DNA of 64,000 bases. Origin: Rhodococcus sp. OK302. GTDB lineage: Bacteria > Actinomycetota > Actinomycetes > Mycobacteriales > Mycobacteriaceae. The first letter of the stretch is position 1; every line of letters begins with the position of its first letter. The stretch lies in NCBI RefSeq assembly GCF_002245895.1, contig NZ_NPJZ01000001.1, positions 3,198,501-3,262,500 of the forward strand, read 5' to 3'. The position numbers were made by a program, and so were the translations under genes. This document shows positions 51,574 to 61,074 of the stretch, piece by piece. Below the pieces are notes generated by a model. That model saw only the letters and a program-made list of their open reading frames with translations. It did no database searches and was not told where the DNA came from.

Positions 51574-52458
51574 TCATTGTCCGGATTTGAGGTCCCGTCT
51601 TTTCCGAGCCTCGAGGCGGGCTGCAGCGAACTGTTCCCACGGTTGGTTGCTGCACCCGTTTTTGTCTGCGCATTCACGAAGGTTGTCGGGAATCCATGAG
51701 CGGGCTTGCGTACTTAATTTCGGGTCCACGAGGCGAGGCGCCCAGATCCAAAATGCATGGACGATGCCATGGAGTGTTTCGATGACATCTGGCGAGAATT
51801 CGGGTGCAGCTTCGGCGAGCTTATTGACTATCGTTGAAGATCGGATGATGGGAAATCGCGTTTCCTCGAGTTCGAACCCCTGCTCCGGAGAATCGTTCCG
51901 AATTGTCCGATATAGTTCACTTATCGAAATATCTCGGTCGGTTATTACGGATACCGGCATTGCTTTGTGTCTGTTCGTGTATATAAGCACTTGGGGCGCG
52001 ACCAGTCGGCAAGGTGTGCCTTTTCTTGGATGGAGGTCGACGCAGGCCACCGTTTCGTTGTGCTTGCTCTCGATCCACAGAGGGGCGGTTTCCACCCACA
52101 ACGGTGGGGCAACCACCGCAGATGACTGAAAGTCAGTGATAGCAGCATCGGACCATTGGATCGGTGTGTAACGCGGTTTGTTCTCGGTGAGCGCGAGGAG
52201 TCTGTCGCAGACGGAACACCTGAGCATGAAGTCGGCGTCGTTTCCGGTGGACCGTACTGCGCACGTGACTCCGCAGCATTTGCTATCTGATCCGGGAAAC
52301 AGTGCGTCGATGATGAGGGAACGTAATTTTAGATCAGGTGTGCTGCCGAGATGTGCGAGTTGGCTGTTGACGAATCCTTCATGAGGTTTCGGAGAAACAT
52401 CGTGTGTAGTGCAACCGGAGGTTCCCCTAATTGCGTATGGCATGAATTGGGTTTGCAT
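51574..52458 (-). CDS. Hypothetical protein with a CxxC motif
   Basis: 294 residues, MQTQFMPYAIRGTSGCTTHDVSPK... No family recognised. Cysteines occur in pairs (KCCGVTCAV; LRCSVCDRLL), which could hold a zinc-binding knuckle. C-terminal part rich in charged residues (QFAAARLEARKRRDLKSGQ). Base composition is visibly less GC-rich than neighbours (for example runs such as TTATTACGG, ATATAAGC), and codon use is less biased. Convergent with the gntR gene and divergent from the next gene. Possibly acquired horizontally. Confidence 0.6.
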   Translation of the reverse strand: MQTQFMPYAIRGTSGCTTHDVSPKPHEGFVNSQLAHLGSTPDLKLRSLIIDALFPGSDSKCCGVTCAVRSTGNDADFMLRCSVCDRLLALTENKPRYTPIQWSDAAITDFQSSAVVAPPLWVETAPLWIESKHNETVACVDLHPRKGTPCRLVAPQVLIYTNRHKAMPVSVITDRDISISELYRTIRNDSPEQGFELEETRFPIIRSSTIVNKLAEAAPEFSPDVIETLHGIVHAFWIWAPRLVDPKLSTQARSWIPDNLRECADKNGCSNQPWEQFAAARLEARKRRDLKSGQ

Positions 52459-52557
52459 GTGGGTGAGCGTCGCAGTTACATTCGGTCGCCGTCAACTCGA
52501 ATCGAGCGCTTTCTGCGAATAGCGCGTAGATATCGGTATGGTGAACGCTATGAGTGA

Positions 52558-53964
52558 ATGCGACACGACGAAAGGCGCATGAGCGCCCCGCAAGACGATT
52601 ACCGCGCTGCGCCGGCGCGACGCGCCTTCAAGGCAGGTTCGATGGCCGGCTACGGCGATGTTCTCTGGGTACTCGACGTCAGCCACCCGCTTCTGCTGCG
52701 TCGGGTCGGAAACGGCGAGGTTACCGAGCACGTCATACCGGGACCGATACGTGGTTCGGGGATCGTGGGATACAAGATTCGGTCACTGTGGGCCGACGAG
52801 TCCGGATGTTGGATCACAGGTCGGGACGGAATCGCGCACTGTGATTCCACAGGCGTGGTGCGAGTGCTCGACGAGGCTCCGGTCCGAAGTGCGGCACTGG
52901 TCAACGGTGTCCTCGCATACACGACCCATCGAGATGGACGCGATGAAGGCGCACCGACGCTGATCCGGCTCCGGACAATTCAGGGGAGCGTGAAAGAGGT
53001 CACGGTACCGGCTGATGTTCAGAGTATCGGCGTCGAGCAGTCTGGATTTCTGGTATTCATGCGAACCGGTGTGCAAGGAACGAGTGCTGCACTATTCGAC
53101 CGCGGATGTTGGTGCGCCAGAGTGTCGTTGGATGGAACCTGCACGATCGGTACAGCGTGGCCGCGGCGGTACTGGGAGACGATGGATGTGAAGTTGGTGG
53201 ATATCGGCGCACCGTTGGCGGTGTCACGGTCCTCGATGTCCGCTGAAGTTCTCGACGACAATCTCTTCCCAGCGTTGAGGATTCGCTTGAGTTCTTCGTT
53301 CGGGCCGTGGCCTGTGGTGGGTGGGCCGTGGTTCGCGGCAACTGGGAGTCATGTCGCGAGTGCATATCGCGACGACCGGTTCGACGTCGTGTTCAACTCT
53401 CGGGCTGAGAGTTTCGCCTACTATCGGCTCGACCGTCACCTCACCCGTCCGGCCGCTTGGGCGTTCGCGCCGGGATTTCCGAAAGACCTTGCAGTGCTGG
53501 CGTCTTCTGGGCAATTGTGGATTTCGACGACCGAGGATCTGTATGTCTCCGAACCGGATTCGTTGCGCTGTGGCGGTGAAATCGAGTTGCGTGAAGCGGA
53601 TCAACAGGACCTCCCCATGCCCTACCTGCCGGTGAATCCACCAGCGGAAGTTGGCGATCCCGAAGTGTGGGCCTGCCGAGAACGGGCGCGACTCATCGAG
53701 GAGAACAGGGACCTCGGCTTGATCGACGTGGAGATCGAAGGATGGTTCCCGTTCACCACTGTGTTGGTGACATTCCAACTTTCGGAATTGCGCGGCGTTG
53801 TGTGCGCTCGACGCTTCGGCCTCTTCAATCGCGATGGTCAACCTGCGTTGTGGCGAGGCGCGCCGACACTGCTGAGTTCGATGCACCTGGACATCATGGA
53901 AACCGGCGGCATCCGACGGTTGAGATCACAATCACCGGACGCTTTCGGTCGAGTGTGGGTGTGA
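52558..53964 (+). CDS. Hypothetical protein, possible beta-propeller-like repeats
   Basis: 468 residues from ATG 52558 (or ATG 52579). There is no signal peptide. The N-terminal 280 residues show recurring short beta-type units (GYGDVLWVLDVSHPLLLRRVGNG; RSLWADESGCWITGRDGIAHCDSTG; RSAALVNGVLAYTTHRDG; DVQSIGVEQSGFLVFMRTG), compatible with a propeller fold. A C-terminal part (about 390-468) includes IEGWFPFTTVLVTFQLSELRGVVCARRFGLFNRDGQPALWRGAP. No known family recognised. Downstream, 27 nt away, is the transglutaminase-like gene. Co-transcription is likely. Confidence 0.6.
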   Translation: MRHDERRMSAPQDDYRAAPARRAFKAGSMAGYGDVLWVLDVSHPLLLRRVGNGEVTEHVIPGPIRGSGIVGYKIRSLWADESGCWITGRDGIAHCDSTGVVRVLDEAPVRSAALVNGVLAYTTHRDGRDEGAPTLIRLRTIQGSVKEVTVPADVQSIGVEQSGFLVFMRTGVQGTSAALFDRGCWCARVSLDGTCTIGTAWPRRYWETMDVKLVDIGAPLAVSRSSMSAEVLDDNLFPALRIRLSSSFGPWPVVGGPWFAATGSHVASAYRDDRFDVVFNSRAESFAYYRLDRHLTRPAAWAFAPGFPKDLAVLASSGQLWISTTEDLYVSEPDSLRCGGEIELREADQQDLPMPYLPVNPPAEVGDPEVWACRERARLIEENRDLGLIDVEIEGWFPFTTVLVTFQLSELRGVVCARRFGLFNRDGQPALWRGAPTLLSSMHLDIMETGGIRRLRSQSPDAFGRVWV

Positions 53965-53991
53965 CAGGCGGAACGTGGTTACTGTGCAGGC

Positions 53992-54711
53992 ATGACGTGC
54001 GCTGTGATGTCAGGCCTTCGAATCGGCGATGTGACTCGCGGTGACGCGGCGGGTGGCGTCCACGCGTCGGAGATTTTGGATTGGGGTCACCCGAGCGTCG
54101 AACAGTTGTATGCCGAAGCCGCGCGAGAGACGACATCCGCGCGCGAGTTTCTCGTCGCGGCTCACCGGGCGATCCAACAGAGAATTCGCGCTGTCTACGC
54201 ACTCGACGACACTCAACCGGTTTCGGTCACTCTCCGACGGGAACGTGGCTCGTGCAGTCAGCGGTTGGCCGTTCTCGAGGCGTTGGCGCGTCGCCACGGG
54301 ATAAGGACACGGGTGACCGGGCTGATCCTGCGTGGCGAGTTCTGGTACCCACGATTCCGTAGATTGCATGCGTTCATCCCCGAGCGCGTGTTGCTGGCCT
54401 GGCCGGAGTTCCTGATCGACGGCAACTGGTGTGACGTATCCGAGGTGCTGGTGGAACCGACCGAGGCGACGTCGTTCGAGCCGTTCGCCAACGCTGGAGC
54501 CGAGACCCTGTTCGACGCACTCTCGCGGGCCCCGATCAGGTGGACCGAAGCGAGTTCGTGCGATTGCCTGGACTTCTCCGAGTTCGTCGAAAAGGAGCTG
54601 GGAACCTTCGATTCCCGCGACGCGCTTTTTGCGGAATTCGGCCAGACGATGTCTGCTCCGATCAGGGCTGTCATCGATCCTGTGTTCCGGAATTGGAGTG
54701 CGTCCGGCTAG
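53992..54711 (+). CDS. Transglutaminase-like domain protein
   Basis: 239 residues. The core [71 protein letters not shown] shows a transglutaminase-like Cys (GSCSQR, about C92), a His (RLHAFIP) and an Asp (IDGNW), in the usual C-H-D order. A C-terminal region of unknown function follows. It is cytoplasmic by absence of a signal. Roles in the superfamily are broad (proteolysis, cross-linking, amide transfer). It lies between the propeller-like protein gene and map. Confidence 0.65.
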   Translation: MTCAVMSGLRIGDVTRGDAAGGVHASEILDWGHPSVEQLYAEAARETTSAREFLVAAHRAIQQRIRAVYALDDTQPVSVTLRRERGSCSQRLAVLEALARRHGIRTRVTGLILRGEFWYPRFRRLHAFIPERVLLAWPEFLIDGNWCDVSEVLVEPTEATSFEPFANAGAETLFDALSRAPIRWTEASSCDCLDFSEFVEKELGTFDSRDALFAEFGQTMSAPIRAVIDPVFRNWSASG

Positions 54712-54727
54712 CTCGAGGATCGAGGTC

Positions 54728-54733
54728 TAGGCT
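54728..54733 (+). promoter_or_regulatory. Candidate -10 of leaderless map
   Basis: TAGGCT lies 7 nt upstream of the map ATG (54741) and there is no ribosome-binding site, suggesting a leaderless transcript. Confidence 0.45.
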
Positions 54734-54740
54734 GTTCTGC

Positions 54741-55598
54741 ATGTCTGTGCGCACACCGTTGGTCCCCGGAACCGTCTCACCTGTACTTGCCGTGCCCTCC
54801 AAGATCGAGCGGCCCGAGTACGCGTGGAGGCCGACCGCCAAGGAAGGCAACGAGCCGTGGATCCAGACTCCGGAGACCATCGAGGCGATGCGTATCGCCA
54901 GCAAGATCGCTGCGCAGGCGCTGCAAGAGGCCGGCAAAGCGGTTGCTCCCGGCGTTACCACGGACGAGCTTGATCGCATCGCCCACGAGTACATGATCGA
55001 CCACGGCGCTTACCCGTCGACGTTGGGCTACAAGAGCTTTCCCAAGTCTTGCTGCACTTCCCTCAACGAGGTGATTTGCCATGGAATCCCCGATTCCACG
55101 GTCATTCAGGACGGTGACATCGTCAACATCGACGTCACCGCGTACATCGGTGGCGTTCATGGCGACACCAATGCAACATTCCTTGCCGGCGATGTATCCG
55201 AAGAGCATCGACTGCTCGTCGAGCGCACCCACGAAGCCACGATGCGGGCAATCAAGGCAGTCAAGCCGGGTCGCGCACTCAACGTCATCGGCCGTGTCAT
55301 CGAGTCGTACGCTCATCGCTTCGGCTACGGCGTCGTCCGCGACTTCACCGGTCACGGCATCGGTGAGACATTCCACAACGGCCTCGTGATCCTGCATTAC
55401 GACGAGCCCACGGTCGAGACCATCATCGAGCCCGGCATGGTCTTCACCATCGAACCGATGATCAACCTCGGCGGCATCGACTACGAGATCTGGGAAGACG
55501 ACTGGACCGTCGTCACGAAGGACCGTAAGTGGACGGCGCAGTTCGAACACACCTTGGTTGTCACCGACACCGGTGCCGAGATCCTGACCCTGCCTTGA
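54741..55598 (+). CDS. map: Methionine aminopeptidase (MapB-like)
   Basis: ATG at 54741, 285 residues, same length as mycobacterial MapB. An N-terminal extension of about 40 residues with PxxPxxP-like segments ([24 protein letters not shown]) precedes the pita-bread fold. Motifs are [33 protein letters not shown] (metal-binding D), [15 protein letters not shown] (H) and [13 protein letters not shown] (E), and a final E in [13 protein letters not shown]. It removes the initiator methionine. It shares its stop region with the cobQ start. Confidence 0.95.
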   Translation: MSVRTPLVPGTVSPVLAVPSKIERPEYAWRPTAKEGNEPWIQTPETIEAMRIASKIAAQALQEAGKAVAPGVTTDELDRIAHEYMIDHGAYPSTLGYKSFPKSCCTSLNEVICHGIPDSTVIQDGDIVNIDVTAYIGGVHGDTNATFLAGDVSEEHRLLVERTHEATMRAIKAVKPGRALNVIGRVIESYAHRFGYGVVRDFTGHGIGETFHNGLVILHYDEPTVETIIEPGMVFTIEPMINLGGIDYEIWEDDWTVVTKDRKWTAQFEHTLVVTDTGAEILTLP

Positions 55599-57121
55599 CC
55601 CTGCGCGGTGCCCTGCTCGTAGCCGGCACGACGTCGGATGCCGGTAAGAGCGTGCTTGTGGCCGGTCTCTGCCGGATGTTGGCACGCCGCGGTGTTCGTG
55701 TCGCGCCGTTCAAGGCGCAGAACATGTCCAACAACTCCGTCGTCACCCTGGACGGTGGCGAGATCGGTCGTGCGCAGGCACTTCAGGCACGGGCCTGCGG
55801 GCTCGAGCCGAGTGTGCGTTTCAATCCCGTGCTGCTCAAACCGGGAAGTGATCGCACGTCGCAGCTGGTGGTACGCGGCAAAGCGGTGACGACGGTCGGT
55901 GCTCGTGACTACATGCAGCATCGAGCGTGGTTGCGGGGCGTCGTGGCGGAAGATCTGGCGTCGTTGCGCGAGGACTACGACGTCGTGATCTGCGAGGGAG
56001 CAGGATCTCCGGCCGAGATCAATTTGCGGGCAACAGATCTCGCAAACATGGGGTTGGCCGAGGCGGCGCAGATTCCGGTGATCGTGGTCGGTGACATCGA
56101 CCGTGGGGGAGTCCTTGCGCATCTCTTCGGGACTGTCGCGGTTCTGTCGGAAAGTGACCAAGCCTTGATCGCCGGGTTTGTGATCAACAAGTTTCGCGGC
56201 GACGTCGGACTGCTGGAACCGGGACTCGAGCAACTGCGCGAGTTGACCGGGCGTCCGACGCTGGGTGTCATTCCGTTCGCCGAAGACCTGTGGCTCGACG
56301 CCGAGGATTCCTTGGGCGTGACCGGCAATGCTCCCGTAGGTCGACCCGGGCCACCGGTCGGATCGTCATGGCTGACCGTTGCCGCAATCCGCTTGCCTCG
56401 CATCTCCAACTCGACAGATGTCGAAGCGCTGGCTTGTGAACCGGGCGTTGCGGTTTCGTGGATCACTGATCCCTCGCGGGTTCGCGACGCCGACCTCGTG
56501 GTGATCCCGGGCAGTAAGTCCACCGTGAGCGATCTGGAATGGTTGCGTAGTACCGGACTGGCGGAGGAGATCATTGCCCGAGCGGGTCGCGGGCAGTCGA
56601 TCCTCGGTATTTGTGGCGGCTACCAAATGCTGGGTAAGGCGATTGTCGACGACGTGGAATCGGGATCCGGCACTACGACGGGTCTCGGCTTGCTGGATCT
56701 TGAAATCGAGTTCGCTGCGGACAAGGTACTGGCCCAGGTAGAGGGGCATGCCGACGGTGTTGCAGTGTCCGGGTACGAGATTCATCATGGACGGGTGATC
56801 CGAAACGGAGACTCACCACTCCTGCACAACGCCGACGGCACTCCGGAGGGAAGCGTTCGAGGCTCGGTTCGGGGGACTCACTGGCACGGGCTTTTGGAAA
56901 GCGATGACTACCGCCGGATGCTACTGATGGATGTTGCCGGTGATGGATTTGTTGTTGCCGAGAATGTTTCGGTCGCTGAGGTCCGTGAACAGCAACTCGA
57001 CCTCCTGGCCGACCTCGTCGAGAAATATGTCGATCAGGATGCGCTCGACAAACTGATCGGCGGGGGAGTGCCGAATGGCTTGCCCGTCATCACTTCTCGC
57101 GTCGTGGCGCACAAGGGCTGA
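55595..57121 (+). CDS. cobQ: Cobyric acid synthase
   Basis: TTG at 55595 overlaps the map stop (TTGA), 508 residues. The N-terminal ATP-binding domain begins [27 protein letters not shown], with [12 protein letters not shown] and [14 protein letters not shown]. The glutamine amidotransferase domain has the nucleophile in [11 protein letters not shown] and the C-terminal GTHWHGLLE. It amidates cobyrinic acid side chains b, d, e and g. No other cobalamin genes are in the window. Translational coupling to map is likely. Confidence 0.93.
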   Translation: MTLRGALLVAGTTSDAGKSVLVAGLCRMLARRGVRVAPFKAQNMSNNSVVTLDGGEIGRAQALQARACGLEPSVRFNPVLLKPGSDRTSQLVVRGKAVTTVGARDYMQHRAWLRGVVAEDLASLREDYDVVICEGAGSPAEINLRATDLANMGLAEAAQIPVIVVGDIDRGGVLAHLFGTVAVLSESDQALIAGFVINKFRGDVGLLEPGLEQLRELTGRPTLGVIPFAEDLWLDAEDSLGVTGNAPVGRPGPPVGSSWLTVAAIRLPRISNSTDVEALACEPGVAVSWITDPSRVRDADLVVIPGSKSTVSDLEWLRSTGLAEEIIARAGRGQSILGICGGYQMLGKAIVDDVESGSGTTTGLGLLDLEIEFAADKVLAQVEGHADGVAVSGYEIHHGRVIRNGDSPLLHNADGTPEGSVRGSVRGTHWHGLLESDDYRRMLLMDVAGDGFVVAENVSVAEVREQQLDLLADLVEKYVDQDALDKLIGGGVPNGLPVITSRVVAHKG

Positions 57122-57134
57122 CTGCCTGCGGCGA

Positions 57135-58001
57135 TCAGTCGTCCTCCGCGATCGGGACGGCTGTTCCCGTGACCGCGATTCCTCCTTGCGTCGGAATGTC
57201 GACCAGCAGGATGCTTGGCCGGCCGACATGCCGGCCCTGGTGAATGGTGATGCGGCGGGGAGTGTTCGCGGGATCCAGTGAGCGAAGGTATCCGCCTGTC
57301 GAGGCTGCGGCAGATCCGGTAGCGGGATCTTCGGTGATGTCGCCGGCAGGGAAAAGATTCCGGGCTTCGAAGGTGTTGTCGTCCAATCGATGCAGGAAAG
57401 TCACCGTCCCAGGCCAGCCTTGCGCATCCATCAGTGCGCGCATTGTCGACGGGTCGAAGATGAACTCGTCGAACGTCGACTGATCCCGAAGAACCACGAC
57501 GGGATGGGTGTTGCCGGCATAGGACAGTCGAGGAGGGAAGTCGGTATCGATGGCCGAGGAGTCGAGACCGACGAGTCCTAATAGGGCGGTGAGTACCGCG
57601 TGATCGATATCCGTGACCGATGGTTCGACGCTGGTGAAAGTGGCACGGATGCCTGATTCGTCGACCTGGGTCGTGATCGGCACCGGCCCGACGGAAGTCT
57701 CGAACACGAAAGTGCCGGCGCCGTCACGCTCGGTGAGTGCCACGGCGGTGGCGATGGTGGCGTGACCGCAGAACGGGATCTCCGAAATGGGGGAGAAGTA
57801 TCGAATTGGGCTGTGCTGCTGGTTCTCTGCAGATCCAGGTTCGGTGATGAAGGCGGTTTCCGGGTATCCGATGCGGGTCGCGATGGCCTGCAACTCTGCA
57901 TCGTCGATTCCGCGGGCATCCAAAACGATTCCTGCTGGATTGCCGCCGGCAGGATCGGAACTGAACGCCGTGTAGCGAAGGATGTCGGGTGCGAGGGCCA
58001 T
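57135..58001 (-). CDS. PhzF-family isomerase-like protein
   Basis: ATG at 58001, 288 residues. PhzF signatures are YTAFSSDPAGGNPAGIVLD, a catalytic Glu in GYPETAFI, FCGHATIATAVAL, and DITEDPATGSAAASTGGYL near the C-terminus. The family has a diaminopimelate-epimerase-like fold and catalyses isomerisation such as in phenazine synthesis, but most members have unknown substrates. No phenazine genes are nearby. It is convergent with cobQ. Confidence 0.88.
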   Translation of the reverse strand: MALAPDILRYTAFSSDPAGGNPAGIVLDARGIDDAELQAIATRIGYPETAFITEPGSAENQQHSPIRYFSPISEIPFCGHATIATAVALTERDGAGTFVFETSVGPVPITTQVDESGIRATFTSVEPSVTDIDHAVLTALLGLVGLDSSAIDTDFPPRLSYAGNTHPVVVLRDQSTFDEFIFDPSTMRALMDAQGWPGTVTFLHRLDDNTFEARNLFPAGDITEDPATGSAAASTGGYLRSLDPANTPRRITIHQGRHVGRPSILLVDIPTQGGIAVTGTAVPIAEDD

Positions 58002-58106
58002 GGATCTATTCTCACGGAGGAAATGTGGTGGGGGAAGGACCGGATTCTCGGAACTGGACTGCGCGGCGCCCGGAACAACGTGAACTCCGTCGTGGTTGAT
58101 CGAACT

Positions 58107-58550
58107 ATGACTGACAACACAGAAATCCGGGACACATTGCTCGAGCTTGTTGCCAAAGGGAAACAGGGCGTTCTTGTGACAATCAAGCGCGACGGCCGAC
58201 CTCAACTGTCCAACGTCATTTTTCTGTGGGACGCAGAGTCGCGAACCGCATCGGTGTCGATAACGGCAGACCGCGCGAAGAGCAAAAATGCTGCCCGGGA
58301 CCCGCGCGTATCACTGCATGTCAGCGCGCCGGATTTCTGGAGTTACGCGGTGATCGAGGGGTCGGCCGAACTGACTCCCGTGGCGGCGGATCCGAATGAC
58401 GAGGTTGCTGATGCGCTGGTCGAGTTGTATCGCGGTATCAGTGGCCAGGAGCATCCTGATTGGGAGGACTACCGCCGCGCCATGGTCGCCGAGCGCCGCC
58501 AGATTCTGAGCCTGCGCGCGGATCATGTGTACGGAGCGCCCGGAAAGTAG
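58107..58550 (+). CDS. Pyridoxamine-5'-phosphate-oxidase-fold protein, probably F420-dependent
   Basis: ATG at 58107, 147 residues. The split-barrel has GVLVTIKRDGRPQLSNVIFLWD, ASVSITADRAKSKNAARDPRVSLHVSAPDFWSYAVIEGSAEL and a C-terminal ILSLRADHVYGAPGK, typical of the F420 PPOX group (Rv1155/Rv2074-like). These reduce substrates such as biliverdin or act as quinone reductases with F420H2. The substrate is unknown. It is divergent from the phzF-like gene. Confidence 0.85.
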   Translation: MTDNTEIRDTLLELVAKGKQGVLVTIKRDGRPQLSNVIFLWDAESRTASVSITADRAKSKNAARDPRVSLHVSAPDFWSYAVIEGSAELTPVAADPNDEVADALVELYRGISGQEHPDWEDYRRAMVAERRQILSLRADHVYGAPGK

Positions 58551-58625
58551 GCGAACGAGTGGTGAAGGCTTCAGGCACGCTACTTAAATAGTTGCAAATC
58601 TCCACGGAATAATAACGTTACGGGT

Positions 58626-58631
58626 TACTAT
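58626..58631 (+). promoter_or_regulatory. Candidate -10 of leaderless tetR
   Basis: TACTAT lies 6 nt upstream of the GTG at 58638. No ribosome-binding site is present. Confidence 0.45.
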
Positions 58632-58637
58632 GTAATT

Positions 58638-59255
58638 GTGAATTTCGAGATTCAACCCCGCCCTGGACGTCCTCGTGACCTGAGCAAGGATCAGGCAGTG
58701 CTTGTGGCAGCACGTCGACTCCTGGCAGATGTCGGCTACCAACAGACAACGATTGCGGCGATCGCGCGTATGGCCGGCGTGAATACGCCTGCTATCTATC
58801 GTCGGTGGCCTACGCGGGAAGCCCTGATCGAGGAAGCCGTGCATGGCACGGGCGGGCACCCCCTGCCGGATGAATCCGGCGACCTTCGGACCGACCTTGC
58901 CCTCTGGGTACGTGTCTTCCTTGTTCGTGCTGCGCGTCCGGCTGCGCGGGCCGGTGTTCCGGGTCTACTTGCCGATTCGCAAAGCCACGAGGCCCGTCAA
59001 CGACTGCTGGCGATCGGTGCGCCGGTCCGCAAGGCCTTCCAAGGTCTACTCGAAGGTGCCGCAGCCCGAGGCGAAATCCCGGCCGGTGTAGACGCAATGT
59101 TCCTGTTCGACTTGATGTCCGGTGCAACGACAATGCGCGGGTTGACCAGGGGTACCGAGGACGAAGACGGCTTTGTCGATTCGCTTGCGGGTTCCCTGTT
59201 CGTTCTGGCTGCGCATGCCACCGAGACGCGTGAGATGAAAGCGGTGCACGAGTGA
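58638..59255 (+). CDS. TetR-family transcriptional regulator
   Basis: 205 residues from GTG. HTH: AARRLLADVGYQQTTIAAIARMAGVNTPAIYRRWPTREALIEEAV. The ligand domain is C-terminal. It is the first gene of the catabolic operon; the next start overlaps its stop by 4 nt (GTGA at 59252). It probably represses this operon in response to a CoA-linked or lipophilic substrate. Confidence 0.9.
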   Translation: MNFEIQPRPGRPRDLSKDQAVLVAARRLLADVGYQQTTIAAIARMAGVNTPAIYRRWPTREALIEEAVHGTGGHPLPDESGDLRTDLALWVRVFLVRAARPAARAGVPGLLADSQSHEARQRLLAIGAPVRKAFQGLLEGAAARGEIPAGVDAMFLFDLMSGATTMRGLTRGTEDEDGFVDSLAGSLFVLAAHATETREMKAVHE

Positions 59256-60265
59256 AGATCGACCTTCAGTTGAACGGCCGGCCCGAGGATGCGGCAGCAC
59301 GGGCGAAAGAACTTGTCGCCCTGGGTGCAGACGGCCTTTTCACGTTCGAGGGAGCGCACGACGTGTTCGTGCCGCTCGTCGCGGCGTCGGGTGCCGTCCA
59401 GGTGGACCTGATGACAAACGTGGCAATTGCGTTGCCCCGCAGCCCGTTACATCTGGCTCATGTCGCGAATGACTTACAGTCCTTGAGTCGGGGGCGATTC
59501 CGGCTGGGCTTGGGCTCGCAGGTACGTCCGCACATCGAACGACGTTACGGCACCGAATGGTCGCGTCCGGCCGCTCGGATGCGGGAGTCGGTTTTGGCGA
59601 TCAAGGCGATCTTCACTGCGTGGGAGGAGCGTTCACCGCTTGACTTCGCCGGCGAGTTTACGCGGCACACCTTCATGCCCCCGACATTCGACCCCGGGCC
59701 AAATCCGTACGGCACTCCGGAAATTTGTCTGGGAGCGTTGGGTCCCTTGATGACTCGGGCGGCAGCGGAGGTGGCGGACGGATTGCTCGTCATGCCCTTC
59801 AACAGTGCCCGGCACTTCCGGGAACGCACGATGCCCGCGATCGAGGAGGGGCTCGCACTGGGCGAGCGCACGCAATCGGACCTGGCGATCTACCCCCAGG
59901 TTCTGGTCGGTGTCGGTCGCACACCTGACGAACTTGATGCCGCCGAGCGTGGGGTCCGAAGCCTGCTCGGGTTCTACGCATCCACCCCGGCGTATCGGCC
60001 GGTGCTCGAGGTTGACGGTTGGGAAGACATTCAACCAGAACTTAATTCGCTGGCGCGGAATCGCGAATTCGACGCGATGAGGGACCTGATTGATCGCGAC
60101 ATGATGAACGCCATTGCGGTGGTGGGAACTCCCGAAGAATGTGCAGCGAAGATCATCGCGCGATTCGGAGACCATGCCGATCGTGTGTGCTGCTATTTCC
60201 CGGGCTATCCGGTGGTGGATGAACATATCGCGGAGATGATTTCGGCGCTCGAGGCGGATCGATGA
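59252..60265 (+). CDS. LLM-class F420-dependent oxidoreductase (TIGR03617-like)
   Basis: 337 residues from GTG. Luciferase-like TIM barrel: LNGRPEDAAARAKELVALGADGLFTFEGAHDVFVPLVAAS, VDLMTNVAIALPRSPLHLAHVANDLQSLSRGRFRLGLGSQVRPHIERRYGTEW and a C-terminal GTPEECAAKIIARFGDHADRVCCY. Members use F420 and act on varied substrates in actinobacterial catabolism. It overlaps tetR at the start and the enoyl-CoA hydratase at the end (ATGA). Confidence 0.88.
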   Translation: MKIDLQLNGRPEDAAARAKELVALGADGLFTFEGAHDVFVPLVAASGAVQVDLMTNVAIALPRSPLHLAHVANDLQSLSRGRFRLGLGSQVRPHIERRYGTEWSRPAARMRESVLAIKAIFTAWEERSPLDFAGEFTRHTFMPPTFDPGPNPYGTPEICLGALGPLMTRAAAEVADGLLVMPFNSARHFRERTMPAIEEGLALGERTQSDLAIYPQVLVGVGRTPDELDAAERGVRSLLGFYASTPAYRPVLEVDGWEDIQPELNSLARNREFDAMRDLIDRDMMNAIAVVGTPEECAAKIIARFGDHADRVCCYFPGYPVVDEHIAEMISALEADR

Positions 60266-61074
60266 CAACTGGGCTGTCGGTGGAGGTGGACTGTGGTGTC
60301 GCCGTCATTACGCTCAACCGTCCGAAGCAGCGCAATGTGTTCACCCGGGCGATGGGTCAGGCGCTGGGAGCGGCCTACCGTGACCTCGACAACGACGACG
60401 AGGTTCGCGCGATCGTGCTGACCGGCGCACCTCCGGCATTTTGCGCGGGCGCGGATCTCGGTGGCGGCGCAGATACCTTCGATGCTCCGGCCGACACGTT
60501 CACGGCGTCTCCCGTGAATCCGCCCGCCTTCGATCTTCGTAAGCCTGTTATCGCCGCGGTGAACGGGCATGCGATCGGAATCGGCTTGACTATCGCGATG
60601 CAGGCAGACATTCGGATCTTCGCCGACAACGCCAAGTATTCGATACCGCAGGTTCGGCGGGGGGTGCTGCCGGACGTCATGTCGCACTGGACGGTTCCGC
60701 ACATCGCGGGGATGGCGGTTGCCGCAGATATTCTGTTGACGGGCCGCACATTCGACGGCGCCGAGGCCGTGCGACTGGGACTGGGAAGCCGTTGTCTGCC
60801 GGCCGACGAGGTGTTGCCCGCCGCATTGGACATCGCCCGTGATATCGCGGTAAATGTTGCGCCGATGTCGGTGGCGCTGTCCAAACGCCTCCTGTGGCAG
60901 ACCGCACGGCGCGGATTCGAACCTGAACGGGTGGCGGAACTCGAGACTGAACTGCACTTGCGGGTCATGGGCAAACCCGACGCAGCTGAGGGCGTTCGTG
61001 CCTATCTGGAAAGGCGTGACCCACAATGGGTTTCGAAACTGTCCGAGGAATGGCAAGAGGTTGCGCCGGAATGA
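60262..61074 (+). CDS. Enoyl-CoA hydratase/isomerase family protein
   Basis: 270 residues. Crotonase motifs are RPKQRNVFTRAMGQAL, APPAFCAGADLGGG and PVIAAVNGHAIGIGLTIAMQADIRI, with a second catalytic region around PQVRRGVLPDVMSHW. It overlaps the SDR gene (ATGA, 61071-61074). It probably hydrates or cleaves a CoA-bound intermediate. Specificity not known. Confidence 0.9.
   Translation: MTTGLSVEVDCGVAVITLNRPKQRNVFTRAMGQALGAAYRDLDNDDEVRAIVLTGAPPAFCAGADLGGGADTFDAPADTFTASPVNPPAFDLRKPVIAAVNGHAIGIGLTIAMQADIRIFADNAKYSIPQVRRGVLPDVMSHWTVPHIAGMAVAADILLTGRTFDGAEAVRLGLGSRCLPADEVLPAALDIARDIAVNVAPMSVALSKRLLWQTARRGFEPERVAELETELHLRVMGKPDAAEGVRAYLERRDPQWVSKLSEEWQEVAPE

Noticed and set aside
55595..57121. cobQ as part of a cobalamin gene cluster with a riboswitch
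   Set aside because: No other cobalamin genes are in the window and the start lies inside map, leaving no space for a leader riboswitch.
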